Shown here one piece after another: positions 35,452-44,799 of a DNA stretch of 64,000 bases. Within the stretch, counting starts at the first letter, position 1. Each line of letters begins with the position of its first letter. This DNA comes from Oceanotoga teriensis (lineage in GTDB: Bacteria; Thermotogota; Thermotogae; Petrotogales; Petrotogaceae), in NCBI RefSeq assembly GCF_003148465.1, contig NZ_QGGI01000005.1:1-64000 (forward strand), given 5' to 3'. The notes under the pieces are model-generated. The model ran no database searches. It worked only from the letters and a program-made list of their open reading frames with translations, and was not told the DNA's origin. The translations under genes were made by a program, and so were the position numbers.

Positions 35452-36588
35452 TTATATTATAGATTTTGCAACTTTTTCTGATATTCCTTCATCAAAAGCC
35501 TTTGGAAGTATATTATCTTCATTTAAATCTTCTTCTTTTATCATAGAAGCAATCGCAAAAGCTGCTTTTATTTTCATTTCTTGAGTTATTTGTTTCCTTG
35601 AAATGAGAGCACCTTTAAATATTCCGGGAAATGCAAGAACATTATTTATTTGATTTGGAAAATCAGATCTACCAGTACCAACTATTCTTGCACCTGATTT
35701 TTTTGCAATATCTGGCATTATTTCAGGAATTGGATTTGCTAAAGCAAATATTATAGGATTTTTATTCATGCTTTTTATCATCTCTTCTTTAAGAATATTT
35801 GGTGCAGAGACCCCTATAAATATATCTGCTCCCATCAAAGCTTCTTTTAATCCACCTTTTATGTTTTCAGGATTTATAGATTTTGCGATTTCATCATGCG
35901 CCCAATTTGAATTTTTTTCTTCTTTCTTTAATATACCATCCCTATCACATAAAATAATATTTTCTATTTTAAAATCTTTTAATAGTTTTGTAATGGCTAT
36001 ACCAGCTGAACCAGCACCATTTATAACAACTTTTAAATCTTTTTTTTCTTTCTTTACTATTTTTAAAGAATTTATTATAGCTGCTAATACTATTATTGCA
36101 GTTCCATGTTGATCATCATGAAATACTGGAATATTCAGTTCTTCTTTTAATCTATTTTCAATTTCGAAACATCTTGGTGCCGAAATATCTTCAAGATTTA
36201 TTCCCCCGAAAGCAGGGGATATTATTTTTATTGTGTTTATTATTTCTTCTGTATCTTTAGTATTTAAACATATTGGTATTGCATTTATTCCCGCAAATTC
36301 TTTAAATAAAACACATTTTCCTTCCATAACAGGTAATGCCGCTTCTGGGCCTATATCTCCAAGGCCTAAAACTGCTGTCCCATCAGTTATTACAGCAACA
36401 GTATTGGATTTCATAGTATACTTATACACATTTTCAATATTTTTATTTATTTCTTTACAAGGTTCTGCAACTCCTGGAGTATAAGCAATTGCAAGATCTT
36501 CTGCATTATTAACTTTTGCTTTTGATAATATTTCAAGTTTACCATTCCATTTTTCATGCATTTTAAGTGCTTTTTCTTTATTATCCAT
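35452..36588 (-). CDS. NAD(P)-dependent malic enzyme
   Basis: Decarboxylates malate to pyruvate. The 378-residue short bacterial form shows AYTPGVAEPC, TDGTAVLGLGDIGPEAALPVMEGK, FGGINLEDISAPRCFEIE, PVFHDDQHGTAII, the NAD-binding INGAGSAGIAI, and FALANPIPEIMP. It lies 23 nt after the two-subunit fumarase on the same strand, so fumarate to malate to pyruvate is encoded as one operon. AGGAGTGAG upstream of ATG. Confidence 0.93.
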   Translation of the reverse strand: MDNKEKALKMHEKWNGKLEILSKAKVNNAEDLAIAYTPGVAEPCKEINKNIENVYKYTMKSNTVAVITDGTAVLGLGDIGPEAALPVMEGKCVLFKEFAGINAIPICLNTKDTEEIINTIKIISPAFGGINLEDISAPRCFEIENRLKEELNIPVFHDDQHGTAIIVLAAIINSLKIVKKEKKDLKVVINGAGSAGIAITKLLKDFKIENIILCDRDGILKKEEKNSNWAHDEIAKSINPENIKGGLKEALMGADIFIGVSAPNILKEEMIKSMNKNPIIFALANPIPEIMPDIAKKSGARIVGTGRSDFPNQINNVLAFPGIFKGALISRKQITQEMKIKAAFAIASMIKEEDLNEDNILPKAFDEGISEKVAKSII

Positions 36589-36611
36589 AAACTCACTCCT
36601 TAGATTTCATT

Positions 36612-37100
36612 TTACCATAAGCTTTTTCCATATTTATCTATCCCAACCATCAATGGAAATTTCTCAACAAAAAGTCTTTGAATAGCTTCTGTTCCCAAAT
36701 CTTCAAAAGCTAAAATTTCATATTTTTTTACTTTTTGAGATAATAAAGCAGCCATTCCACTGGGAGTTATAAAATAATGTTTTTTATATTTTTTATTCAC
36801 TTTGCATGCTTCCAAACTTCTTTTCCCTTTACCAATTGTAGCAATAACACCAAGTTTATAAACAAATTCTAAATATTTATCCATCCTATTGCTTGTTGTT
36901 GGTCCTATTGCTCCAATAACTTGAAAATCTGGTTTCTTTGCAGGGCCAGCATAAAAAATTATTTTATTATCTAATTTTATTGGAAGTTCTTTACCAGAAA
37001 TATATATTTCTTTCAATCTTTTGTGAGCTGCATCTCTCATAACTATAAGTTCCCCCGTATATTCAATTTGATCTCCAACTCTTAGATTTTCAAAGTTCAA
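36612..37100 (-). CDS. Fumarate hydratase beta subunit (class I, two-subunit)
   Basis: About 162 residues equal to the C-terminal part of class I fumarases / L-tartrate dehydratases: GPAKKPDFQVIGAIGPTTSNRMD, IGKGKRSLEAC, FITPSGMAALLSQK, and EAIQRLFVEKFPLMVGID. It works with the alpha subunit encoded directly upstream (11-nt overlap). TTG at 37100 fits AAGGAG (8-nt spacing) better than the TTG at 37106. Fumarate or tartrate substrate cannot be told apart by motif, but the malic enzyme neighbour favours fumarate. Confidence 0.88.
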   Translation of the reverse strand: MNFENLRVGDQIEYTGELIVMRDAAHKRLKEIYISGKELPIKLDNKIIFYAGPAKKPDFQVIGAIGPTTSNRMDKYLEFVYKLGVIATIGKGKRSLEACKVNKKYKKHYFITPSGMAALLSQKVKKYEILAFEDLGTEAIQRLFVEKFPLMVGIDKYGKSLW

Positions 37101-37899
37101 TTTCAACCTCTCCTTTTCTAACTAGATAACAATCTATACTTATTGCGAGTGGAAGTGTTGCTATATGAGTTGGATATGATTTTATATGTACAGAATGAAC
37201 TGTTTTTCCATATCCAAGTCCCTGAAATCCTATTCTTAGATCATTTAAATCGTTTATTAATTCTTTTTCAAAATCAGAATATTCTGTAATTGGATTTCTT
37301 TCATTAAAATCTTCTGTTAAAGCTAATTTAGATAATATCATAGCTTTATCTGATGTTCCACCTATTCCTATTCCTATATTCATAGGTGGACACCCTCTTG
37401 CTCCATTTTCTTTTATATGCTCTTTTATAATTTTTTTTATTTCTTCTTTATCGGCAGAAGGTTTTAACATATAAAGTGCAGAAAGATTTTCACTTCCACC
37501 ACCTTTTATTAAAAATTTTATTTTTATATTTTTATTTTCATGAAAAAAATAATGTATTATAGCTGGAGAATTATTTTTCATATTTTCCCTTTTAAATAGA
37601 GGTTCTTTAACTGTAGAATACCTAAAATTATTAGAAGTATATGCTTTTATAACAGACTGATTTATTATATATTCAATATCTAAATCTATACTTTTTTTTG
37701 GTAAAAAAACAAAAAATTCAACCATACCTGTATCTTGACATAAAGGTATATTAAGCTTTTCAGATATTTTATAATTTTCATTTATTTCTTTAGAAAATGG
37801 GCCATCATATTCTATTAAACTTTTTAATACATCTTTATTTATATGATTATTTGCAATTTCTATTTTTTTCGCTATTTTATTTATTATATTTTCAAACAT
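37090..37899 (-). CDS. Fumarate hydratase alpha subunit (class I, two-subunit)
   Basis: The 269-residue 4Fe-4S subunit. Three expected cluster cysteines are visible (PLCQDTGM, ARGCPPMNIG, SIDCYLV), with GIGGTSDKAMILSKLAL between them. Together with the beta subunit it hydrates fumarate to malate. It is first in the alpha-beta-malic enzyme operon; the upstream gap to hppA contains that gene's terminator. ATG with GGAGG. Confidence 0.9.
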   Translation of the reverse strand: MFENIINKIAKKIEIANNHINKDVLKSLIEYDGPFSKEINENYKISEKLNIPLCQDTGMVEFFVFLPKKSIDLDIEYIINQSVIKAYTSNNFRYSTVKEPLFKRENMKNNSPAIIHYFFHENKNIKIKFLIKGGGSENLSALYMLKPSADKEEIKKIIKEHIKENGARGCPPMNIGIGIGGTSDKAMILSKLALTEDFNERNPITEYSDFEKELINDLNDLRIGFQGLGYGKTVHSVHIKSYPTHIATLPLAISIDCYLVRKGEVEIEL

Positions 37900-37999
37900 T
37901 TTTAACCTCCAATAAAATTTACTTTCTTTAATATTATAAAGTATTTTTTATTATTTATATTAAAAATAAAATACATTTAAGAAAAATCAATAAAAATAA

Positions 38000-38028
38000 A
38001 AAATGGTGAATATTAAATTCACCATTTT
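38000..38028 (-). terminator. Terminator of hppA
   Basis: aaaatggtgaat / attcaccatttt, a perfect 12-bp stem with a 5-nt loop, 18 nt after the hppA stop on the minus strand, in an A/T-rich context. Confidence 0.85.
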
Positions 38029-38045
38029 CATTAATCATTAGAGTT

Positions 38046-40220
38046 TTAAAATAAATGATATACTTTGAATATAGATACTGTTATCAAAGATGAAACAGAC
38101 ATTATTTTTATTAATATATCTAAAGATGGACCAACTGTATCTTTTAATGGATCTCCAACTGTATCTCCGACAACAGAAGCTTTATGAGCTTCTCCACCTT
38201 TCTTTTCATCTTGTATATTTCCTTTTTCAATATATTTTTTTGCATTATCCCAAGCACCACCAGAATTAGCTGAAAATATTGCAAGCATTATACCACTTAA
38301 AGTTGTACCAACTAATAATCCACCAACAAAATCTACTCCAAATATAAATCCAGTAACTATTGGAGTGAATACAGAAATCATGGCAGGTATTTTTATTTCT
38401 TTTAAAGAGCCCTCTGAACTTATTTTTATACATCTTTCATAATCAGGTTTGGCAGTTCCTTCCATAAGTCCTGGAATCTCTTTAAATTGTCTTCTGACTT
38501 CATCTACCATCTTATTTGCAGCTTTTACAACAGCATCTATTAAAAAAGCACTGAAAAAATAAGGTAATGCTGCACCAAAAAGAGCTCCTCCAATAGTTCT
38601 TGAATTGACTATATTTAAATTCAATATATGAGTTAAATCTCCTATACCTGCATCTTGAGGTCCAGCTCCAGAATATATATATGATGCAAATAGTGATAAT
38701 GCAGCCAATCCAGCAGAGCCTATTGCAAAACCTTTACCAACAGCTGCTGTTGTATTACCAACAGAGTCTAATTTATCAGTTATATCTCTAACTTTTTTAG
38801 GTAAATGAGCCATTTCTGCAATTCCACCAGCATTGTCAGCAATAGGTCCATAAGAATCTACAGTTACAGTTGCTGCTACAAAAGACAACATACCAGCTGC
38901 AGCCATGGCAACACCATAAAGTCCAGATATTTCATATGAAAATAATATAGATATCATTAATACTCCAACTGGTAAAAAAACACTTTTCATTCCAAGTGCC
39001 AATCCTTTTGAAATAACTATTGCAGGTCCACCTTTTGCAAATTTAGATAATGTTTGAGTGGGTTTATAATCATCACTCGTATAATATTCTGCAAGAAGGC
39101 CTATGAATATCCCAGAAAATATACCCGCTATAGATGCAACCCATGGAGATATTTTACCAAAAACAAAACCTATATTTTTCAATTCTTCTGCCGTCATGGA
39201 ATCGAGATAAAAAAAGGTCATTATGAATGAAAATAATATTGTTAAACCGGCAGATATGGTCAAAGATCTATTTAAATCTTTATGAGGATTACTACTACCT
39301 TTAGATTTCAATATATAAAATATTCCTATCATAGCACTTACAAGGCCTATGCTCATAAAAATTAAAGGATATAATGTCAGATTTATAGCTGAATTATGTG
39401 TTAAATTTGAATCTCCCAACAAAAATTGAGTATATAATACAAGTACTACTGAAGAAATTATAGCCCCTATATAACTTTCAAGCAAATCAGCTCCCAAACC
39501 AGCTACATCTCCAACATTATCTCCAACATTATCTGCTATTGCCGCTGGATTTCTTGGATCATCTTCATCAAGTTCAAGTTCTGTTTTTCCAACTAAATCT
39601 GCTCCCATATCAGCTGCTTTAGTATATATACCTCCTCCAACTCTATCAAACATGGCTATTAAAGAACAACCTAAAGCATATCCAGAAACAGTCATAGTAA
39701 AAGGTATATAATTTATTTTTAACCAATTAACTTTTATTATCATATTTTCTGGATCTAATTGTCCAAGATAATGTCCAAATATCAAATAAATCAATATCAT
39801 ACCACTGAGTGCAAACCCAGCTACCGCAAGACCCATAACACTACCACCTTTAAAAGCCACTTTTAAAGTGGAACTTATATCTTCTGTGTTTCTTGCAGTA
39901 TTAGCAACTCTCACATTGGTTTGTGTTGCGCTCTTCATTCCAACAACACCTGCCATGGCACTCATAAAAGCACCGATGGCAAAAGCAACACCGACATACC
40001 ATTCTATTATCACTGATAATACGATACCTATTATTATTACATAAAATAATATCGTAGTCATCTCATGTTTTAAAAACGCGTTTGCCCCTATTCTAATAGC
40101 TTTAGAAACTTCTTTCATTTCTGAAGTTCCTTCATCAAGCTTTAGAATACCTTTATAATTAATCCTGGCGAACAACAAAGCTAATAATGGTACTATTAAC
40201 AAGAACCACAAAAATTGCAT
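38046..40220 (-). CDS. hppA: K+-dependent membrane pyrophosphatase (H+ or Na+ pumping)
   Basis: Couples pyrophosphate hydrolysis to ion export. About 724 residues with 15-16 helices. Catalytic segments: KAADMGADLVGKTE, DDPRNPAAIADNVGDNVGDVAG, DSYGPIADNAGG, and GDTVGDPLKDT near the C-terminus. GNTTAAVGKG has Ala where K+-independent enzymes have Lys, so it should need K+. Na+ transport is likely by analogy to the T. maritima enzyme but is not proven here. ATG at 40220 follows CGGAGGTG; the longer frame start at 40262 lacks a ribosome binding site. Confidence 0.93.
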   Translation of the reverse strand: MQFLWFLLIVPLLALLFARINYKGILKLDEGTSEMKEVSKAIRIGANAFLKHEMTTILFYVIIIGIVLSVIIEWYVGVAFAIGAFMSAMAGVVGMKSATQTNVRVANTARNTEDISSTLKVAFKGGSVMGLAVAGFALSGMILIYLIFGHYLGQLDPENMIIKVNWLKINYIPFTMTVSGYALGCSLIAMFDRVGGGIYTKAADMGADLVGKTELELDEDDPRNPAAIADNVGDNVGDVAGLGADLLESYIGAIISSVVLVLYTQFLLGDSNLTHNSAINLTLYPLIFMSIGLVSAMIGIFYILKSKGSSNPHKDLNRSLTISAGLTILFSFIMTFFYLDSMTAEELKNIGFVFGKISPWVASIAGIFSGIFIGLLAEYYTSDDYKPTQTLSKFAKGGPAIVISKGLALGMKSVFLPVGVLMISILFSYEISGLYGVAMAAAGMLSFVAATVTVDSYGPIADNAGGIAEMAHLPKKVRDITDKLDSVGNTTAAVGKGFAIGSAGLAALSLFASYIYSGAGPQDAGIGDLTHILNLNIVNSRTIGGALFGAALPYFFSAFLIDAVVKAANKMVDEVRRQFKEIPGLMEGTAKPDYERCIKISSEGSLKEIKIPAMISVFTPIVTGFIFGVDFVGGLLVGTTLSGIMLAIFSANSGGAWDNAKKYIEKGNIQDEKKGGEAHKASVVGDTVGDPLKDTVGPSLDILIKIMSVSSLITVSIFKVYHLF

Positions 40221-40470
40221 AGTCACACCTCCGATTAAAAATTTATTTAAAAATTCCCCCATTATAATTTTATAACAATTGATTCATTATAAAAAATACG
40301 ATTAATTATTTTCTGAATCAAAAAAATAACATTATATTCAATTAATTCTTTTTTTCACAAATTTTCTCTTTTAGACTTTTAAATATATAAATTGCATAAA
40401 ATTATCATGATATAATAATGTTAACAAGAGAAATGTTTTTTAACAAAATAATTAAAGGAGGTGTTTTTAT

Positions 40471-41124
40471 TTGAACCTTATAAATTATATATTAATAAAT
40501 TATAATAAAATTTTATTTGAAACATTGCAGCATATGAAACTTATAGCTTTATCTTTACCTTTTTCGATATTAATAGGAGTACCTATAGGCATTTTTATAT
40601 CTAAAAATTCAAAAATAGCCAATATTACTCTTCAAATTGCTGGAATATTGATGACAATTCCTTCATTGGCTTTATTTGGTATAATGGTTGTAATTCTTGC
40701 ACCTATAAAAGCTGGAATAGGGACAACTCCAGCTGTAATTGCTTTAATAATATACTCTTTGATGCCAATAATAAGAAATACATTGATAGGTATTAAATCA
40801 ATAAACATTAAAATAATAGAGTCTGCTAAAGGAATGGGTATGACTTCTTCTCAAATTTTGTTAAAAATAAAGTTACCTTTATCTATACCGATAATAATGT
40901 CTGGAATAAGAAATGCAGTAGTGATGGGAGTTGGAATAGCAACATTGGGATATTTCGTATCTTCTGGAGGACTTGGTTATTTTATATTTGCAGGGTTGAG
41001 TAGATCAAGATATGAAATGGTAATAACAGGAGTTATACTTATTTCTTTTCTTGGAATTATGACAAATTATTTACTCATAAAATTAGAAAATTTAATAACT
41101 TCAAAGGGGTTAAAAATTAAATAA
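40471..41124 (+). CDS. OpuC-like ABC importer permease (first)
   Basis: A 217-residue permease with five to six helices and the coupling EAA loop ESAKGMGMTSSQILLKIKLPLSIPII, typical of the OpuCB/OpuCD (quaternary amine) branch of the binding-protein-dependent permeases. TTG start at 40471 after AAAGGAGGTG. First gene of a tightly packed eight-gene operon running to 46030. There is no fused substrate-binding domain. Annotation as betaine/choline transport would be routine, but the operon partners are cobamide genes, so the substrate is open. Confidence 0.82.
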   Translation: MNLINYILINYNKILFETLQHMKLIALSLPFSILIGVPIGIFISKNSKIANITLQIAGILMTIPSLALFGIMVVILAPIKAGIGTTPAVIALIIYSLMPIIRNTLIGIKSINIKIIESAKGMGMTSSQILLKIKLPLSIPIIMSGIRNAVVMGVGIATLGYFVSSGGLGYFIFAGLSRSRYEMVITGVILISFLGIMTNYLLIKLENLITSKGLKIK

Positions 41125-41136
41125 GAGGTGATTTAT

Positions 41137-42231
41137 TTGTCTATAAAACTAAAAAACATATATAAAAAATATGATGATTTTACAGCAATAGAAAATATTA
41201 ATATAGAGTTTGAAGATCATAAAATAATTGTTTTAATAGGACCTTCCGGTTGTGGTAAAACAACTCTTTTAAAAATTATAAATAAATTAATTGAAAGAAG
41301 TTCAGGCGAAATTTATATAAATAATAATTCAATAGATGATATAGATACTATATCTCTTAGAAGGAGTATTGGTTATGTAATTCAAGAAATAGGACTTTTT
41401 CCACACATGACAGTAAAAGAAAATATTTCTATTGTACCTAAACTTTTAAAATGGCCGAAAAAAAAGATAGAGGATAGGATCAAATATTTGATGGAACTTG
41501 TTAATCTTGATTATGAAATAAATATTAATAAATATCCAGCTCAACTTTCTGGTGGTCAAAGGCAACGTGTAGGTGTTGCAAGAGGTTTGGCTGCAGATCC
41601 AGAAATTTTATTAATGGATGAACCATTTGGTGCTATAGATCCCATAAATAGGGAAACACTTCAAAATGCATTTTTAGAAATTCAAAATAAAATAAAAAAG
41701 ACTATAATATTCGTAACTCATGATATAAGAGAGGCTATTAAACTTGGAGATAAAATAGCTATTTTGAATAAAGGAAAAATAGAACAATATGATAATACGA
41801 TCAATATCATAAAAAGACCAAAAAACTCTTTTGTAAGGAATTTATTGGGAGAAGATAGTGAATTTAAAGCTCTTGAATTTATAAAAGTTTCAGAATCTTT
41901 GAGTCAAAACTATACAGTTCTCAATATAAATAATTACGAAGATCAAGTCTTTAATATGATAAAAAATAACAATTTAAAATTTATTATTTTTAATGATGAA
42001 AATAATAAATTTTCTGGATATCTTGATTTAATGAATAAAGATAAGTTTAATATTGAAAAGATAAAAAAATTAAATGTAAAAAGTGATTTTAGCCTTTTTG
42101 ATTCTTTGAATATAATGTTAAAAGCTGGAGTATCTAAAATTCCTGTTATAAATAATAAAAATGAAATAATTGGTTTACTTGAATTTGAAAGTATTTTTAA
42201 ACATTTTTCTCTTTCAGAGGTGAATAAATGA
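41137..42231 (+). CDS. OpuCA-like ABC ATPase with tandem CBS domains
   Basis: Walker A GPSGCGKTT, signature LSGGQRQRVGVARGLA, Walker B ILLMDEPFGA, switch His FVTHDIREA, then a C-terminal pair of CBS modules (about 255-364), as in OpuCA/ProV-type ATPases where CBS senses ionic strength or nucleotides. TTG at 41137 is preferred (AGAGGTG, 6-nt spacing) over GTG at 41128, which is part of that site. The end overlaps the second permease by 4 nt. It energises both OpuC-like permeases. Confidence 0.88.
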   Translation: MSIKLKNIYKKYDDFTAIENINIEFEDHKIIVLIGPSGCGKTTLLKIINKLIERSSGEIYINNNSIDDIDTISLRRSIGYVIQEIGLFPHMTVKENISIVPKLLKWPKKKIEDRIKYLMELVNLDYEININKYPAQLSGGQRQRVGVARGLAADPEILLMDEPFGAIDPINRETLQNAFLEIQNKIKKTIIFVTHDIREAIKLGDKIAILNKGKIEQYDNTINIIKRPKNSFVRNLLGEDSEFKALEFIKVSESLSQNYTVLNINNYEDQVFNMIKNNNLKFIIFNDENNKFSGYLDLMNKDKFNIEKIKKLNVKSDFSLFDSLNIMLKAGVSKIPVINNKNEIIGLLEFESIFKHFSLSEVNK

Positions 42232-42881
42232 ATATTTTTAAATTTTACAATGAAAACTTAGATTATTTATTTTTAAAAACTTATGAACATCTTTATATTT
42301 TTATTATTTCATGGTTATTAGCTGTTATAATTGGTATATTGATAGGTATTTTTGTAAGCAGACCAAAAAGAAAAAAAACTGGAGAATTAATTATAAACAT
42401 AATGAGTACAACACAAGCAATACCATCAATAGCTGTAATAGCTCTTGTTTTCATATTTTTAGGTATTGGAGCAACTCCTGCAATCTTTGCTTTATTTCTA
42501 TATAGTTTAGTACCTATTATATTCAATACTGCTTCTGGATTATTAAGTGTTGATAAAAAATTGATCGAAGCTGCTAAAGGGATGGGTATGACAAACTTTC
42601 ATATACTTTTTAGAATAGAAATACCAATGTCAATTTCATCAATATTTTCTGGTCTTAGAAATTCAGCTGTGATAAATATTGCAACAACAACAGTAGCTTC
42701 AGCAGTTGGAGCTGGAGGACTTGGAGAATTAATTTTCATAGGTTTAAGTGCTTTTGATTATACAATGATATTAGCTGGCGCTTTACCTGTTTCTTTGCTT
42801 GCAGTAATTATAGATCAGATTTTAGGTCTAATAGAAAAATTTTTAACTTCTAAAGGAATCAAAATGATAACAGAAAATTAG
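42228..42881 (+). CDS. OpuC-like ABC importer permease (second)
   Basis: Paralogue of the first permease (217 residues) with EAAKGMGMTNFHILFRIEIPMSISS and the conserved GAGGLGELIFIGL end found in OpuCD. It completes a permease-ATPase-permease transporter, but the usual OpuCC substrate-binding lipoprotein gene is missing between or after them. The stop (TAG) is followed 2 nt later by the ribosome binding site of the AIR-synthase-like gene, so the cobamide genes are physically coupled to it. Confidence 0.82.
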   Translation: MNIFKFYNENLDYLFLKTYEHLYIFIISWLLAVIIGILIGIFVSRPKRKKTGELIINIMSTTQAIPSIAVIALVFIFLGIGATPAIFALFLYSLVPIIFNTASGLLSVDKKLIEAAKGMGMTNFHILFRIEIPMSISSIFSGLRNSAVINIATTTVASAVGAGGLGELIFIGLSAFDYTMILAGALPVSLLAVIIDQILGLIEKFLTSKGIKMITEN

Positions 42882-42893
42882 GAGGCGATATAC

Positions 42894-43634
42894 ATAAAAA
42901 TAATAAATACTTATAGAGATACTACTATTTATAAATTTAAAGATATTTATCAGGTTATAGCTTTAGATACTCTTGGTTCAATTGGTGAAAAAAAAAATGA
43001 TGAATTATCTTTTAATGTTGTAGATTCGGCTATGTTCACTTTAAATGTTTGTTTAAATGAATTATATAGTTTAAATGTAAAACCATTAACAGTGCTTTCT
43101 ATGGTTAGTAATGAATGGAATCCAACAGGAATGAATGTATTAAAAGGTATTAAAAAAGGTCTTTCAAAGTTAGAATTAGACATTCCTATTAATGGAAGTA
43201 CAGAAGAAAACTTTAAAACTTCAATGACTGCTTATGGTATGGCTGTTTTTGGATATACAGAAAATATTATATGGAGAAATTCAAAAGAAAATGATCATAT
43301 ATATTTGATAGGTATTCCATATGTAGGTGAAGAAGTTATCAAAAATCAAAATAATATTTTAAATCCTAAAATAATAGCTCAAATAATTAAAGAAAATCCA
43401 ATAGGAGATTTTCTTCCCTGTGGTTCGGGTGGCATATATAAGGAACTCGAAATTTTATCAAAAGAAAATGAATTAAAATATATTTTATTCGATGATATAA
43501 TAGAAAATAAAAATATCAATATAAAAAAATCTGCAGGCCCAGCAACCTGCGGAATTTTTACTTCTAAAAAAGAAATAAAAAGAAATGATATACCTTTATT
43601 CGAAATAGGGAGGATTAAAAAATGTATACATTGA
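42894..43634 (+). CDS. AIR-synthase-like kinase, candidate alpha-ribazole kinase (CblS-like)
   Basis: About 246 residues of the PurM/ThiL/HypE ATP-binding fold: ALDTLGSIGEKKND (metal/ATP strand), SMVSNEWNPTG, INGSTEENFKTSMTAYGMAVFG, IPYVGEEV, DFLPCGSGG, and KSAGPATC. CblS proteins, which phosphorylate alpha-ribazole in bacteria lacking CobT, belong to this fold, and the genes after it are cobU, a CbiR-like gene and cobS, so that role fits. No ATG, GTG or TTG exists in frame before 43032, which would cut off 46 conserved residues. GGAGG (42881-42885) points instead to an ATA start near 42894, 8 nt away. Confidence 0.65.
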   Translation: MKIINTYRDTTIYKFKDIYQVIALDTLGSIGEKKNDELSFNVVDSAMFTLNVCLNELYSLNVKPLTVLSMVSNEWNPTGMNVLKGIKKGLSKLELDIPINGSTEENFKTSMTAYGMAVFGYTENIIWRNSKENDHIYLIGIPYVGEEVIKNQNNILNPKIIAQIIKENPIGDFLPCGSGGIYKELEILSKENELKYILFDDIIENKNINIKKSAGPATCGIFTSKKEIKRNDIPLFEIGRIKKCIH

Positions 43635-44146
43635 TAACTGGAGGACAGGCATGTGGTAAATCAACTTATGCCCAAATTCTTGCCGAAAAAGAAAAACCAA
43701 ACAGAGTTTATATAGCTACTGCTCAAATATTTGATGAGGAGATGAGAATAAAAGTAGATAATCATATAAAAGAAAGAGGAGAAAATTTCTTTACAGTAGA
43801 AGAACCCTTTAATCCTATTGATGCTTTTAAAAAGGCTTTAACTTATAATCCCAATGTTATTTTAATGGATTGTATTACAATGTGGACATCTAATTTACTT
43901 TTAAAACATGAAAAAGATGATGATTATATAATCTTTGAAAAAGTAGATAAATTTATAGATTTTCTTAAAAAGAATGATATACCTAAAACTATTTTTGTTA
44001 CAAATGAAGTAGGTTGGGGAATAATCCCTGAAAATACCTTAGCAAGAAGATATGTAAGAATATTGGGCACTGTAAATAAAAAATTTGCAAAATTATGTGA
44101 TAATGTATTTTTAATGGTTTCAGGAATAGAGGTGAAAATAAAATGA
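43622..44146 (+). CDS. cobU: Adenosylcobinamide kinase / guanylyltransferase
   Basis: The 174-residue bifunctional CobU: Walker A GGQACGKST, YIATAQIFDEEM, DCITMWTSNLL, and TNEVGWGIIPENTLARRYVRILGTVN. It phosphorylates adenosylcobinamide and transfers GMP to give AdoCbi-GDP. It overlaps the previous gene by 13 nt and the next by 4 nt, indicating coupled translation in a cobamide loop-assembly operon. Confidence 0.93.
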   Translation: MYTLITGGQACGKSTYAQILAEKEKPNRVYIATAQIFDEEMRIKVDNHIKERGENFFTVEEPFNPIDAFKKALTYNPNVILMDCITMWTSNLLLKHEKDDDYIIFEKVDKFIDFLKKNDIPKTIFVTNEVGWGIIPENTLARRYVRILGTVNKKFAKLCDNVFLMVSGIEVKIK

Positions 44147-44799
44147 TAGTAGGAACAACTTCATGGCAAATACCTGGAACATATCTTGAAAATTTAAAAA
44201 TATTAAAAGATGAAGTAGATTTTGTAGAATTATTAATATATTCATGGGATGAACATATTCAATCTATAATAAAAAAAGAATCCGAAGAACTTTTTAACTC
44301 TGACATAAAACTCAGCATTCATCTCCCAACAGATAATATGAAAAGCATTAGAAATGTTTGTTCTTATTTTAAAGATTTTAATGTTTATAGACTAACAATG
44401 CATCCATTTGGAGAAATAGAGGAATTTAAAGATACCTTCAGATATTGTCAGGATATTTTTAAAAAAAGATTATGTGTTGAAAATTTAGAAGATGGAAAGT
44501 TCTTCGAATATTATAATAAAATAAAAGAATATAATCCTTCTATAACAATGGACTGGGGACATTTAACTCTACTCGGAGAGAATCCTGAATATTTTATAAG
44601 TCGTGTTAAAAGTAAAATAAAAGAAATACATTTTCATGGCATTCAAAATGGCAAAGATCATTCTTTACCAACGAAAGAACAGTATAAAAGCTTTATAAAA
44701 ACTTATAAAAAATATTTTAAAGATACTCCTGTATGTGTAGAATTATTTAAACTTGAAGAGACATTACAAGTAGTAGAGGTATTAAAAAATGCTAAATGA
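44143..44799 (+). CDS. CbiR-like TIM-barrel hydrolase (cobamide remodelling candidate)
   Basis: 218 residues of the AP-endonuclease-2 / xylose-isomerase-like TIM barrel. Metal ligands lie at expected strands: LSIHLPTD, TMHPFGE, CVENLE, TMDWGHL, EIHFHG, and a final VELF. CbiR, described in Akkermansia, belongs to this superfamily and opens the nucleotide loop of cobamides so that the lower ligand can be replaced. Placement between cobU and cobS, overlapping both, supports that role, but other sugar-isomerase-like functions are possible. Confidence 0.65.
   Translation: MIVGTTSWQIPGTYLENLKILKDEVDFVELLIYSWDEHIQSIIKKESEELFNSDIKLSIHLPTDNMKSIRNVCSYFKDFNVYRLTMHPFGEIEEFKDTFRYCQDIFKKRLCVENLEDGKFFEYYNKIKEYNPSITMDWGHLTLLGENPEYFISRVKSKIKEIHFHGIQNGKDHSLPTKEQYKSFIKTYKKYFKDTPVCVELFKLEETLQVVEVLKNAK

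Noticed and set aside
40263-40470. Possible cobalamin riboswitch before the transporter-cobamide operon
   Set aside because: The ~200 bases are AT-rich, and no B12-box-like conserved sequence or multi-stem GC-rich fold is visible.
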